A stretch of DNA of 64,000 bases from Phascolomyces articulosus (GCA_025677815.1 JAIXMP010000005.1:124001-188000), one strand, 5' to 3'; shown: positions 1-12,429, counted from the stretch's first letter. The notes: generated by a model from the letters alone, not told the origin. Numbers and translations are program-made.

Positions 1-1240
1 ATTAGCAACGTCAAAAAACAGAGTAGTCAATATTGGTTGTTCCAGGAAATGTGTTGAACTGACGATCGCATTTGTGACAGGCACAACGACTTGCATGTGA
101 AGTGAAGCCGCACACCTTACGAGCAGCAGGAATATCACAGGCAATATTAAACATAGCCAAATGAACATTAACCTCTTCTGGATGATCAACAGTAAGAATT
201 ACTTGCCCAGTATACCAAGTCTCCAATACTAAAGGTCGAAGGTAATTATTGATGTCATATGTACGTGCACTGACTCCTTTGGACCAGCCACAACACCAAT
301 AAGTATAGCATTTTCTGATTTAAAACGACAGGACCTGGGCGGACTATTAATACAAAGGAAGACGTTTCCTATTGTGTATTCCGAGTGAGCAAATGGACTT
401 AACCAATCAATATTAAGTGTCAACAACAATGAACGAGGCTCTCAAACAATTCGGTTTGCATGAATGTCATTGAATTGTCACCACATATCACCACCATAGA
501 CATCATAGATGCCATCCTCATCGCGTCTTCCACCACACCATTGCTCGATCTCTTGTTCAAATCCTGGTCGAAGAAATAGCCGTCTGATAGTTGCACCTAA
601 TGGCTGATGACCAAATTCCTTTATTGGCTTCAGTTGATTGCCAATAATTCTGAAGAGTTGATTATCACAAGTAGCACCACCAAGACGAATATCGTCATTA
701 ATACATGCTCTTGGGCAGTCTGGGTCGGATACAATGTAGTATAAGCAGTGACATTGCGAACAAGGTGCATATCGACGTATAATATCTGTTAAGAGATTGA
801 AGCCAGGAGCGGTGCGTAATATTGTAAGAGAACGAGAAATATCAATACCAGGTTGGACGTCCCTGAGGATAGTGCCACAAAATTCGATCAATACCATGTC
901 AAATGCTCGGACATGAAATGGAGCTGGAACAACACGATAAAAACATTTATAAGAATGATGACAGGATGGCCGTAATTGGAGATAGGAAGAGTACGATTGA
1001 TGTAAGTGCTTTTTTTTATGTATATAATAGTTAGATATTGCTACTTAATATAATAAATCCTATAAAAACACACCAACCTCAGTCAATATCAATACCTGTG
1101 TCATGTATTGTATGACCTTGATCACCAGCATCAATAACACGATCATCATCACTAGTTTCTTCGTTTTCATCAGAGTAATCAGAAAAGATCCCATCCTCAG
1201 ATGAAAAGCTTGCACAACGATGTGGAACATGAGATATATT
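1..1240 (-). mobile_element. Tnp2/Plavaka-like (CACTA-type) transposase remnant, cut by window start
   Basis: The minus strand reads as a DDE-type Tnp2/Plavaka transposase. From its amino end it shows an acidic stretch (about 1240-1085), a cysteine pair segment (APCSQCHCLYY, about 780-740), a block ending YDVYGGDMW (about 480), the block LTLNIDWLSPFAHSEYTIGN with GPKESVHVHM (429-240), and a cysteine/histidine block (CGFTSHASRCACHKC, about 105-65). These match the conserved order in Tnp2-domain proteins as I know the family. Two in-frame TGA stops (about 475 and 436) and one frameshift near 235 break it, so it is inactive. The acidic stretch and the main frame are separated by AT-rich sequence that may be an intron. 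The carboxy end lies outside the window. Confidence 0.75.
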
Positions 1241-1494
1241 ATACAAAAATCATGAACATATTGTTTTTTTTTATAATTAAATGCAATAGTACATCATACC
1301 ATTTGTTGGTGAATTAGGATCATCAGTATTCATTTGCTCATTATTTGGTGCTGCTGATTCTTGTGATGACGATAGTAGTACTGTGCAATATTATGATGAA
1401 AAATGAAGAGAAGATGAATAGATAATTGATTAATCACAACCACGAACTACTTTATCATCAATATACATATATACTATATCCATCCTAATTATTA

Positions 1495-2308
1495 TTATTT
1501 GTTAGACGATGACAATGATGATGTGGGTGATAATAATATTGTTGACGAGGATGATGATGATGATGTTGCTGCAGGCAAGCAACTCTTTCCAAAGTCAAAA
1601 GGATGTTCTTTTTTTTTGACTTTCGTTTTGACATTATAACACTTGTTGATATCAGGAATGAATACCCAACCATATTGATCTGGACAGAGTTTGCTGGTGT
1701 CAATTGATGGGAAAGCTGATTCAAGTTGAGCAATGCGCCGGAGTTTTTGTAAACGACTGTTCAAATCAAATGGAGTTCTCTTGAAAAGCCTGTCAGGAAT
1801 CCATGGTTGGACTAATCATGGTGGTGTATAAAAGGTAGGTCGAATCCATGGTTTAAAATTATCCTTTTGAGTCGATTCAATTCCAAAATGCCTGTCCATT
1901 TGTTCAGATCGGTTATGCTGGAAGCTTATCAACAGTTTTGCGCATATGGAATTCCATCGTCAATAAGACACGTAACGTCTCCATTCCACAATCAAGATCA
2001 GTATAGCTTTTTGGCAACCTAAGTTGCTCCATTTGTCGGACTGCAACATACAAGCCATGTGCTACCAAGTGCATAGTTGATAGTTGGCATTGGCAATTGG
2101 TCATCTGTATTTGCCATGAAGTTGTATAATCATCCTTGAATGGTAGTTTTGCCAGGTGATCAACAACATCCTTTCCTTCACGTAACAGTTTTGCTTCATC
2201 ATAAATTATCTTTTCGTTGTCCACTTTAGCAAGTTCAGCAGCACCGATATCACTTTCATTATTTTCAATACCTGCTACAATACGCATGTCAATCTTATAA
2301 CCGATCAT
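1495..2308 (-). pseudogene. Decayed lineage-specific fungal protein (KxDxR...AELAK family)
   Basis: An open frame from 2308 to 1913 reads YKIDMRIV, then AAELAKVDNEK, then DEAKLLREGKDVVDHL, then GLYVAV and LPKSYTDL. After a stop and a frameshift at about 1912 it continues in another frame through FKPWIRPTFYTPP, a TGA at about 1815, and a serine-rich tail to 1495. The motif order KxDxR, E-x-A/S-K, D..KLL.EGK matches the intact gene at 48324-50352, so the two are probably distant members of one family. I recognise this as a type of hypothetical protein abundant in Mucoromycota but know no established function. At least two lesions make this copy a pseudogene. Confidence 0.5.
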
Positions 2309-2951
2309 ATTTGGATCATTAGAATAATAGTATTTTTTTTTTGTTGTGTTGTGTATTGGAAAATCGATTCCCCACTATATATGCAAACAAATATTATTAT
2401 TAGTAAGAAGTGGTACGCCAATCTATCTATAATATAAAGTGAACCAAAGCCAGTTCTTCTCTCTTACTACTTACACTTTCACTCTGATGCTTGGAGTATC
2501 TAATTTCGACTGGAACAAATGACAGAATATGGAAGACCATACATTCGATTGATAATCTTGCTCGGTTAACTTGTTCAACTGATCCCAACTTGATGCAACA
2601 TAGTGTCAGTCATATTCAATAATGTCGATCCTAAAAAAACATGAATTAAGTTAGAATTATATGCCTATTTGGTATCTGTCTCATATCTCTTTTTCTTCAT
2701 CTTCTTTTGCTTCGTCTTTAACAAGAACTTCTACCCTCCCTTCCTCTTCTAAGCTAATTATTATCATGCCACACACCCCTATCTCTGGTTTGTATCAAAT
2801 CCTTACATTTTTACAAGAATATTAAGCATATTACGCTCTTTCTGTGACAAGTGTTGATTGCCCAGCATTATATACATATATTGAAGAATAAGATCACCTT
2901 TACAGTTTTCGGAACATAACTACAGGTCATTAAAAGTATGAAAATAATGAG

Positions 2952-3860
2952 TTAAAAATATAAGAAAAAAGCAAATTCCAAGCAACCACCCATTCCAAAT
3001 ATACATACAATTTTCATGATGTCCCACGTTTCACTGATAATTTCTGGGACTTCCACCAACTTAAATGCATACTCCTTGTCAAACTGTTCCTTCACCAGCT
3101 CCCAATTACCACCAAAATAACTTCTTTGTCCAGTACTTATTGTATCTATGGTATCCAATATTGAAGATAACCCTAAACTATTTGATTCATAGATTAGCAT
3201 CAAACATTTCAATTCGAAAAGCTACAAAAACGATTGGGACAAAAGCAAAAATCTCTTCACCTCATATTTTTTCTTTGGTACGCTGTTAATTCATCACCGT
3301 ATGCCCAACCACCAAATAATTTCAAAGCTTCGTGTTTGATTATCGTATCAACAGAATTTCCCAAAACATCAACCATAACACCATTGCATTCTTCCTGGCT
3401 AAGTAATCCCTTGTTTACTTCATAATCATCATCTTTTTCGCATTCATCTATATAGAATATAAAATTACTGTAATTATTTGTTGAATAGGTACCTCTCGAT
3501 TTCCTTTTATCTCCCACCATTCCATTGGAAGCAATTTAAACTTTTTTGAAATAACCTTGACGGCTTCTTCCGTAGATTTAATATTTGCTCAAGCTAACTC
3601 CATGTCCAACGAAAACCGGTGCACTTCTAAAGTATTCTTCCAAACTTCAAACTCTTCAAGAAGTCTTTCCTTCAAATGGGCATTATCTAATTTATTCACT
3701 ACATCTTTGTACATTCTGTGGGATTTTGCTTGTCGGCTGTACCAAACTTTCGACCAAAAGATTCAGATGTTAAGGAAGCACCTTGTTCCTCACACCATAC
3801 ATCTTATTTCGATTTTCGCTTCGGCATATTTCTTCACTCTTGTAACGCGTATTTTTTTTA
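2952..3860 (-). pseudogene. Decayed gene fragments of unknown function
   Basis: Several minus-strand stretches look like former coding sequence but are split by stops and frame changes. From the amino end they are: GASLTSESFGRKFG (about 3785), HRMYKDVVNKLDNAHLKERL (about 3720-3660), FEVWKNTLEVHRFSLDM (to about 3600), FKLLPMEWWEIKGNREVP (about 3540-3490), a block with IIKHEALKLFGGWAYGDEL (about 3340-3290), and a block with SYFGGNWELVKEQFDKEYAF (about 3120-3060). The amino-acid composition is normal and hydrophilic, unlike random AT-rich translation. No family was recognised. It lies directly downstream of a Helitron protein fragment, so capture by that element is possible but not shown. Confidence 0.4.
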
Positions 3861-3876
3861 TAAAGGTTTTCGAACA

Positions 3877-4816
3877 TTATTGAACGAATGGATTTATATC
3901 ATGTATAAGTGTTTGCAATGATTGGAGAGTATTATTATCAAGTTGTACATTTGAAACAGCTTGTCGATTTGCTGTTTCTGTAGCCTGTTGTTCAGCTGTT
4001 TCGGTTGCTGGATCGTGTATATAAATTTGTGCAAATGTTGGTATATTAACATCAGCTTGCAATAAAGAACCAATTCGATTATAAAGACTTCCATGAGTAG
4101 GAAAATTATATGCTCTTCCTTGCATATTAGCAACAGTCTCATCAATGGTGACTCCAAGGGATGTAAAGCTTAATGCACTGTTATAAGCACGGATGTACTG
4201 ACGAAAATGGGTAAGACTGTGTCACTACCGCGTAAAAGTTGAGAAATTGCAGGTGGAGTTGGGTTTAATGGAGGAAGTTCAACTGCTCCTTCCTAACAGC
4301 AAAGTTTGAATCTCGGATTTCTAACCGAACTTTCGGAGGTACGTTCTTGGATAATGAGTTGAGCATGGCAATGATTACATTCAGTATCCATAGGACCAAG
4401 AGTATGATGTGGTGGGAGAACAATGGTGGAAATACGGCCAATATTATGAAACTGGATCACAGTTATATTTTTTATACTTAATACTATTAATAGCAAATAT
4501 CATATGAATAGACGAACAAAAAAAAATGTATTTATTAGGCTTACGCGTTGATGTCTATTATTATTATTATTATAGGCGTTATTGTTATTAGCATTAGCAT
4601 TGTTGTTGGGGCATGAACGATGTGTACTGCGTGAATGGCCTTCTTGACCACAGCTTGCACAAACAGGTACACGTGCAGGGCGAGAGACCTCAAAATCAGG
4701 TACATCATTCTCATTCTGAACGCGCATTGCAATTCTGTTTGGATTTGCAAGGCAATCACGATGGGTAGTCGTTGATGACTAGGTAAACCACAGGTGTTGC
4801 AAGTAGGTGTTGACAT
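3877..4816 (-). mobile_element. Helitron replicase, amino-terminal part (degraded)
   Basis: The minus strand starts at 4816 with MSTPTCNTCG and, after a frameshift near 4770, continues with CASCGQEGHSRSTHRSCPNN, giving two zinc-knuckle-like motifs typical of Helitron amino ends. An asparagine-rich run follows. The next block (to 4293) reads LGPMDTECNHCHAQL ending in FKLCC, the Cys-rich block that precedes the helitron_like_N domain. The segment 4125-3877 reads SLYNRIGSLLQ, FAQIYIHDPATE, ANRQAV and LIHDINPFVQ, which matches the start of the helitron_like_N domain. The Rep catalytic centre and helicase are missing here, and the frame stops directly after NPFVQ. Frameshifts make it non-functional. 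The helicase at 12.4 kb is on the other strand and belongs to a separate copy. Confidence 0.8.
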
Positions 4817-5429
4817 GTTAAATGAAGTGATGATATTCCTTTGGAGTTTAGAGAAGTAAAGTGTCTTTTTTAATATTTTTTTAGGCACTCTAAAAAGAGT
4901 CAAGTTTTATTTCAAACCACGTCATGTTGAGCAACAAATTATTGTACTATTTGACTAAATTTGGAAGTTCTTTTTCTATTGTGCGTTGGATGGGATAAGA
5001 ATGGATTTGAGTAATAATAAATGCTGGGTACAAATGGGACGTTATTAAAAAATGAATTGCCAATGTGCTTTCCATATATGTTCCAGAACGCTTGCAACAA
5101 AAATTGAACTTGATACTCGTGGAGGTTTTGTTGGGAAATGTAACTTGTAGACAGCATTTTCCATATCTTGATAAGATATCGGTATTAGTAAAAGGTCTTA
5201 CAGTACTTCTTTCCATATTAACCATTTCCTGGGCCACCAGTAAATAAAATGATCTTCATCCTCGATCGAAAGTGAACAAATAGGATGAAGAAGTGAAGGG
5301 TATTCATGAGGCAATAATCTATGTAAAACTCTTTTTTAATTAAAAATTTTTTATTGGGGGAGTATCTTTCCTTTTTTGGATTTTAGCAATCGTAAAAAAC
5401 CATGTTATTTTAATAATATAGACTAGCGT

Positions 5430-5575
5430 TTCTTGCCTCGCTTTGCTTCGGCTGAATGAGCCCCTTCGCTTCGCTACGGGTCATTCAACAGAAAACGCGT
5501 CGCAAGGGGGGAAATCCCCCTTGACCCCCAAGTTGGGGGCAAGCCCCCAGACCCCCCGAGGACTCTTGTTCAATG
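5430..5575. repeat. GC-rich palindromic block in AT-rich surroundings
   Basis: This stretch is far richer in G and C than its surroundings. It contains an inverted repeat, TGAATGAgCCC facing GGGtCATTCA, around a cttcgcttcgct core (about 5452-5490). Downstream is a run of short hairpins made of five-base G and C tracts: GGGGGaaatCCCCC, CCCCCaagttGGGGG and GGGGGcaagCCCCC (about 5505-5560). No coding frame spans it. It may be the end of a mobile element or a hairpin repeat; I do not recognise the family. Confidence 0.6.
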
Positions 5576-5579
5576 TTGC

Positions 5580-6490
5580 ATTGTAGTTTTGTAGAAGTAA
5601 TGCTATATATAATAATTTTATAATAACATCAATATTGTATATTTTTGTTTGTGTTTAAATAAATAAAAACAGCAACACTGATTAAATTTCTTTTTAGATT
5701 ATGCAAGGTGCCATTCAATTGGGTTAAACTTTCTGGATGAATAGTGTGGCATATTTACATATCCACACTTCTTCTCATATATATTGTCACCGATTCTACT
5801 ACATCGTGTTATCACAAATAATAAATAATAATATAAATAAATAATATCGGTTGCCTCACATAATCCTCATTCCAATAATAATACAATAATAATGATCCTG
5901 GTATAATATCCTATACACAATAATTATCAAATAATACACAAATACTACCATACTTCTCATTGTACGAGTAAGAGCATAAAAGTAATAATAATCATCCAAT
6001 GACTAATGGTCAACAAATATATATATGTACAACAAATATAATTATTTCTCCTTATGTTGTGTTATATCACCATAAACACTACCTATAATATATATCCGTT
6101 ATATCAAACAAATGCAATATTAACAAACTACCATGATCAATGATTAAGTGGCATGGATAAGAAAATATATAAATACTGTACTTGTAAAACTAGAATAGAA
6201 TTATCTTTATTATCATCTGGATCATGATAATAAATCTATATCGATTCTCACAAGACTTCTTCTGTCTCCATCTCTCTTTGTCATTAATTCTATCGTTAAT
6301 TCTTATCCATACCACAAATAGGAGAAGAGATGAACAGTAATGATAAATTATGAGTATTACGGTTGAGATTATGGATGATGGTGTTAAACGAATGGTCTTT
6401 TTCAATGGCGTTTGGAGCTGGCTTTATGCAGAAAGGATTTTGTGAATCTTGAAAAAAATTAAACCAAAAATATGATTTATCGAATGGATT
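5580..6490. other. AT-rich intergenic stretch, nothing recognised
   Basis: The sequence is AT-rich with many stops. A short minus-strand frame at about 6455-6310 (containing QNPFCIKPAPNAIEKDHSF) looks faintly protein-like and has an AG acceptor in front of it. It could be a third exon of the small gene at 6496-6922, but no convincing donor joins them. Confidence 0.4.
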
Positions 6491-6495
6491 GGTAG

Positions 6496-6922
6496 TTAAA
6501 TAAGTATCAGATAGGAGAATGGACGTGATTTATGTTGAATGAATAGTTTATGGTTTGGATTCGAAGTCGTTGAATTGAGAGATTCAAGAAAAAGATTGTA
6601 GAGTAATTTTATTGAATTGATGTTAGAAGCTGTCAGTAATGGATGATTATTATCCGGAAATGTTAATTGTTTTTGATTCGTAAACAACGTATAGGATGGA
6701 GAAGTTTTAAAATGTTTTGGGTATGGCTGTACCAATTTTTCCTATAGTTATTATGATTTACATGCTACTGTTATTGTTATTGAACATAAAGGGTTTGTTT
6801 TGTGAAAGGTTAATTACTCGAGGTTTTCTTTTAGATTGTTGGCGAGTGGATATTCTTAGGCTGTAAACGGATCTGATAGAGGTTTGTTTTTGTTTTTTTC
6901 TGTGTTCCTTTTGTGGTGGCAT
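6496..6922 (-). CDS. Possible small basic protein, two exons, unknown function
   Basis: Exon 1 (6922-6818, 35 codons) starts MPPQKEHRKKQKQTS and is very basic. It ends at a GTAATT donor in phase 0. Exon 2 (6741-6496) follows an ATAG acceptor in the same phase, starts EKLVQPYPKHFKTSP and ends at a TAA after FSYLILI, giving about 116 residues. The middle part reads NINSIKLLYNLFLESLN, a likely helix. No family was recognised. The support is the matched splice phases and the non-random composition; there is no homology evidence. A mitochondrial or nucleolar role would fit the basic amino end but is a guess. Confidence 0.35.
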
Positions 6923-6929
6923 GGTGAAT

Positions 6930-7920
6930 TGATTGGTAAACACAATGAATAATATACGTATTAAAATAGGTGTGCTAACGTAAAAAGAAAGAAGAAAAAT
7001 ATTATATGAATGGTATCAATGGTTGAAGTGATTTAATATATGTTTTATATTAGTTTATATAGGTTTTAGTTTCTCTGATATATGATGAATCGAAGTTTTA
7101 TTTCAGACAATAATATGAGTGTATAAATGGTGGAACTGATTCTATATAGGTTTATATAGGTTTTATTTTCTTTGATACTTAATTAATGCAAAGGAGTTTT
7201 ATCTCAGACGATGATAGTATTAAACGCCGACAACCAACTAAAGTATTGGATTGGATGACTATGGAAAAAGCATTTTACTAATAAAAAAATGTTAATACGC
7301 ATCTGACGATACATGCATGCAAGATAATTTTATGAGAATTACAGTATATATAAAAGAAGATGGTGGCTTTCGATTGATATCAAAAAATCAATACTTCACA
7401 TAGTAGCGATGGGATTTTTCAAAAACCCTTTCTGCAGACAACTTTTTGTGGATTTTCATGATAGCCAATGATTTTATTTCGGCATAGCGGTTTTGGATTG
7501 TTCAAGTAGCGAGGAGCGAGTGAGAAAAGAAAACCACTGAGCGTAAAACAAAAACTGGAAGTAAAGCCCCTATAATCTTTGTTTTTTGTACTACTGAATT
7601 GTAATAGTTAACAGTCACTTCCCTATAAGCATTAACATATATAATCATATCAATCTACATTAATAAAGCTCAATTGTTGTTCTCTCTCTGACTGTTACAT
7701 GAATAGTTTATTTAAACACACGAGCGAAAAAAAAGGTAAATAAGAAGGCTATATCATATTCCCGCCGATATTGCTCAATCAACTGATCAACGTCAAGATA
7801 CAGTTGAGAAAATCAACAATGGTAAATTAAATTAATGTCGCTTTGTTTCATAGCAGGGATTATTTCAATCGTTAATAAAGAAAATTGTACATTGAGCATA
7901 ATACATTCCTGGTTTTGTTT
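6930..7920. other. AT-rich intergenic stretch
   Basis: No coding frame of note was found. Two related lines recur near 7030-7200 (GTTTATATAGGTTTTA followed by a CTTTGATA-like segment and TTTTATTTCAGAC), suggesting an old local duplication. Nothing else was identified. Confidence 0.4.
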
Positions 7921-7925
7921 CAACA

Positions 7926-9770
7926 ACATTTTTGCTGCCATGTCAAAGCGTCCACTCCTGACAACCATAACGTCAATGGTAAATAGCTAGCAAGGATTCC
8001 TGATCTTTTGTAACATGATTATTAAATTGTGTTTATATTATCTCAATATATGTAGATTTTTGGGAATTGTCCATGATTGAATGGAAAAACATTCCTGTTT
8101 ATGACTTTCGATTCCTTGTAAAGAAACTAAAGAACTCAAAAGAACAAGCAAATTTGGCATACGCAGAAGATATTAAAAGGATGCAGAAAAATCTGCCGTA
8201 CATACGGATCGGTCGAAAAAATCAAATACTTGAATCTTGTAAAACCGAGTTGAAGGTAAAACAAATTTTGGGTCAAAAATATTGATCCATGCGTTAATAA
8301 TTGGGTAAAATAGAATGTATTCAATGACCACACAAACAAATATCTCTGGGATCATCAAGCAAAGCATGTCATGGAGATTGCTTTAAAGCGCGTGGTTGAT
8401 CAGGTAGGAAACTAGTACTAAGCGACTTTTGTTTGTCTTGGTTGTATGCTTATCAACAATAATGTTTTTAGGAGGAGCTGTCATGTTTGGAAGAAATAAC
8501 AGCTATAAATGCTCTCAGGTCATACAACAGAAAAAAAGATGAAAATGATAGTGTAAATGTTGAATACTAAAAACATGATATAGTACATAACTCTTAACAC
8601 AGTAATTATCTTATATACTTATTAACTTCTGTATAATAGGGTTCCTCGTGATCAAGTAAAAGAAGAAATATTGTGATTAGGGAAAGGCCATTAGAAGAGG
8701 TTTAAGAAGTTTGCTTTAGATAAAGCATTCTATGGAGCTAGACTCTCTATAAAGTCATATTTATATGAGCTTCTAAATATATTAAAAGTTATTCATTTAC
8801 TATCCATCACAACATTAACATGTTTGATTGACTTACTATCATATAATAGTTCTTTGAAGAATATCATGTTGTTGATGCCCAGTGAATATTTACGAGCTAT
8901 CCATGATCATTTTGGTGACGAATTGTTGACAAAGATTTATAATGATTATATAAAAGATATCCAAGTAACGCAGTAAGGATTTACTAAAAAAACAGCAATT
9001 GATGTTCAAGATATAGTTTATGTAAGTAGGAGGTGCAATGTAAATGTGTTATAGACTAAGCCCAAGTCTATAGTAGTTTTCTATGTCAATTTATGATACA
9101 ATAGAAAGTAAAAGTGGTGTGGAAGTGAAAGAGGAGTTAAAAGACTTATTTTTATTGATTTGGACTTAGAGGCTATTTATACCCCTAAGCCTTTGTACAA
9201 CCCGAGCCTTGGTCCTTAGGCTAAAGTTAACCTTAGTTGGAATATTACCTAACTGGTAACAGAATGTTTGCCACAACAGTTGAAACCAGTTTAAGTACTT
9301 CTCAAATGTTATTCATGTTAATGGTTTTGATACATAACGAATTATTGCAAAGCTGTGAAAAACTTGGAGATGAAAAAAGGTGCTCGATGGGAATGTTCGA
9401 GGAAACTAATTGCTCTGTCTGGTGGTAAATCTGATGCCGAAACTGCTGTCCTGTTTTGATTGTCAAATCTGTTAGCATTCACATCTTGTTCCATGCCATC
9501 ATATTCTGTACTGTTGGTTCGTCAGGACTAATATACTTTTTTCTAATAGAGTAATGAAGTTGCCACAGAAGACCAGATGCCATAGCATGTGAGATAGATC
9601 AGCTTCATTGGGATAAATCTATTGCATATGGAGGAGCAAAGATATCCGAGCCAACAAATAATTTGAATTCTCTGGGACAAGATTTGATGCGATTGGCGAT
9701 CCTTGGCAGTAAATCAGTGGAAAGCCTGAACTACTCGTTAACTTTTCAAATCAATGGTAATATTCAGCGT
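7926..9770 (+). pseudogene. Decayed lineage-specific gene with PD-(D/E)xK-like segment
   Basis: A series of plus-strand exon-like blocks can be read. They are: HVKASTPDNHNVN (about 7940-7980); FWELSMIEWKNIPVYDFRF to SCKTELK (about 8055-8253); HVMEIALKRVVDQ (about 8366-8403); EELSCLEEITAINALRSYN (about 8472-8550); FKKFALDKAFYGARLSIKSY (about 8700); PSEYLRAIHDHFGDELL (about 8880-8935); and RPDAIACEIDQLHWDKSIAY with GGAK and DLMRLAILGSKS and LTFQING (about 9560-9755). The last block resembles a Mucoromycota family in which RPDA is followed by GEVK, the pattern of a PD-(D/E)xK nuclease core. Here the expected Glu is Gly. Stops within the 8.65 kb and 8.97 kb blocks show decay. Exon borders are approximate. 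Confidence 0.45.
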
Positions 9771-9989
9771 CTTGCTTACTATATTATCATTATCAAAGTA
9801 TAATCAAGGGGGATAACTCATTTTTGATGATAGGCTATGACATGACCATTTATATATGAAAAAAGATTCCACAGACAAGTATTAGATCAATAATAATTCA
9901 AATGCTGGCGCTTAATTATTTAAAAAGTCATCAAGAACTCCAAGCATTTGTCAATCGAAGTACTTTGGATAACTTAGTATTATTTTGCA

Positions 9990-11290
9990 TGACCTGTTTT
10001 GGAGAAAATGTGTTGTAAAAAATAATGCTAAAACTGCTGTATTAAAAACTGACAATACCGAACTTAGCAACTTGGATCTGTCATTTCTGCATGTTATTCA
10101 ATAATCATTACCTGATTACTCACGAGAAAACACCATTCGATACAATTGTCTAGTTATTCCTATTTTTACTCACTAATCTATCTACACTTCCTTCATACTA
10201 TATTTTATATACCATATAGTGTTTGGGTATACTTTTATTTGGTTTTTCTTCTTTGTCATATGTTTCATTATTGTATAAATGTTTATAGCTCATCTCATCA
10301 GCTTGAAAGCCTTGCTGTTGTATTCAAGATACAATGGCTTCACAATAAATAATAATTCTTCATTATTATTAATATTATTACTGTCATTCACCCTATATCT
10401 CACTTGTGTGGTAATTCTGTATTTGGAAGATTACTTGTGTAACACATACTATTGCGCCATTCTCTCTCACATATTGTTAATTAATTATGCTGGACCACGC
10501 AATCCTTATAACAATATCACTCATAGTCTACTTTAAATATACTGTTCTCATAACACGCAATTCAAACGATGCATTCCATATTCCAATATTCCACCATAAT
10601 GCGCAAGTTGTGTTAGTCCATCCATGATGAGCACTTTCTTATAAATAGAGAGATTATTTTTTATCATAATAAACCTCATTGAATTATTTTCGGGTCTCGT
10701 TGATTTATCTCGTCTCCTGTTATTTCTTTTATTGATCGATATCTTCTCTGATACAACACTTACAAAAAAAAATCACTCTTATTACATTTGCACGGTTTGC
10801 GCTCATTTCCCTTAATTATTCATATATTATTGCATAAAATATATTCACCCATTTTCATATTTTCTACTGGAAGGTTTTACCATCTTGCCAAATTTTAATT
10901 TCTTCTATTAAGAGATGCTATTATTAGATAGTACACGATAAATTATTTATAATACATATACACAATATTCATAACCATTGTTATTTGTGTGGAAATATCA
11001 AACATGTATATAACCTAATTTATGTTTTTGAATATAAATTCTTCTAGTTCATTACGTACATATTATACGTTACATATAAACAGGCATTTGCATTGGGGAG
11101 TATCAACACTTATAGGTAATAGTGAATGTAATATAGCCTTAACAGAGGAGTAGTTATTTCGGATTTGAGTAATATTAGAAATTACCGGCTCCAGTATCCT
11201 TCAGTTGGATCTTCAACAAAAAAGACGCCATCTTACCAAAAAAAAAAAAAAAAAAAATAGCCATGTCTAATCAAAAGACAGCAGCTGGCA
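9990..11290. other. AT-rich stretch, no gene recognised; A(21) tract
   Basis: Only low-complexity, hydrophobic translations are found here. An uninterrupted run of 21 A lies at 11238-11258. It could mark a retrotransposed end, but no sequence in front of it was recognised. Confidence 0.4.
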
Positions 11291-11299
11291 AGCCGTCTT

Positions 11300-12360
11300 G
11301 ATCACAATATTCTATTTTCTTTCCCGGTGAAACCATCGAACTGGATTTATCAAACCACTTTATGGTCAATAAAAATCACAAGAAACGTCATATTTTTTTT
11401 CAATGAGACTTGAGCAAGCAACATAGTCTCATACATGTCAATCTGTTAATAAATCTTGACGTAATAATTCTGGCAAATCAATACCTTAGCTAATAGAAAA
11501 TAGAATAACAAAAGAAGAATTGCGTCAGATAGAGGATTCTCCATCAACCAACTGTTTTATGCGCAATATTTTGGACCATTATGTACAGCGGCCACTAGAT
11601 ATGGAAGATGTCCCTTTGTTCATATTTGTCGCATGGTTCAATTATTCACGAACAAACAACATATCGTCAAACGATAGTAGTAATGATATTGACAATGGTG
11701 ATGATAATGAGGATGGTAATATTAGTGGTAATTCTGAAGATGAGGCTGAAGTTTAAAATAGTGACATTCACCATGATGAGGATGGCGATAATGATAATCA
11801 AAATGATAATGGAGAAAATAATGATACTGCTGACCAAATTGAAGATACTGGAATGTATCTTTCGCGTTAGGGTTGTGAGCCAATTGCTCTTCAAAATGGT
11901 GAAGGATACATAAAAAAAAAGAAAGTCACCAAAAGTCATCCGTTTTCGTAGCCATGATCCACAAAACTACTATAGGGAGATGTTGATGTTATAACATCCA
12001 TAGAGAAATGAAGAAGAAGATTTGATTAATGTGAACGTTGTAGTTCTCTTCAATAATAATATGTATATAATTTTATGTAGAAGGCAATTATTTAATATCT
12101 TTGATGGTACATTACTGATTGCTGCTCTCTAGATCGCCTAAGCCGCTTATGTTGAAACGGAAGATGAAGAAAATATAAGTCGTCCGACTAGAAATCCTTT
12201 GAATGATTATGAATATGAAAATGACAATGTCGATCATGAAGGAGGTACTGAAGATATACCTGTAGATGTAATGGTTGAATCTGGTGCATATGAACCAGTT
12301 CCACATGTTGAAAATTTTGTGCAATCAGATCGACTTACAAATAAAATTATGAACAGCTGA
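11300..12360 (+). mobile_element. Helentron protein, middle part before the helicase (degraded)
   Basis: The frame at 11520-11756 contains NILDHYVQRPLDMEDVPLF and an acidic serine/asparagine tail. The RP-rich block matches the region of Helitron proteins between the Rep and helicase domains. Further on, RSHDPQNYYREMLML (about 11948-11995) resembles the conserved block in which YYR is followed by PWR, and EEEDLINVN follows. The segment 12150-12340 is an acidic linker ending HVENFVQSDRLTNKIM. Stops and frameshifts break it in several places. Confidence 0.6.
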
Positions 12361-12429
12361 TTTCATCTCGCGATACAGAACAGAGATTTCATGTACCATG
12401 ATAAAAACTGAACAAGTACTTATACATTA

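Noticed and set aside
10146..10536. Plus-strand open frames
   Set aside because: They are hydrophobic translations of AT-rich DNA, without motif, splice context or neighbouring exons.
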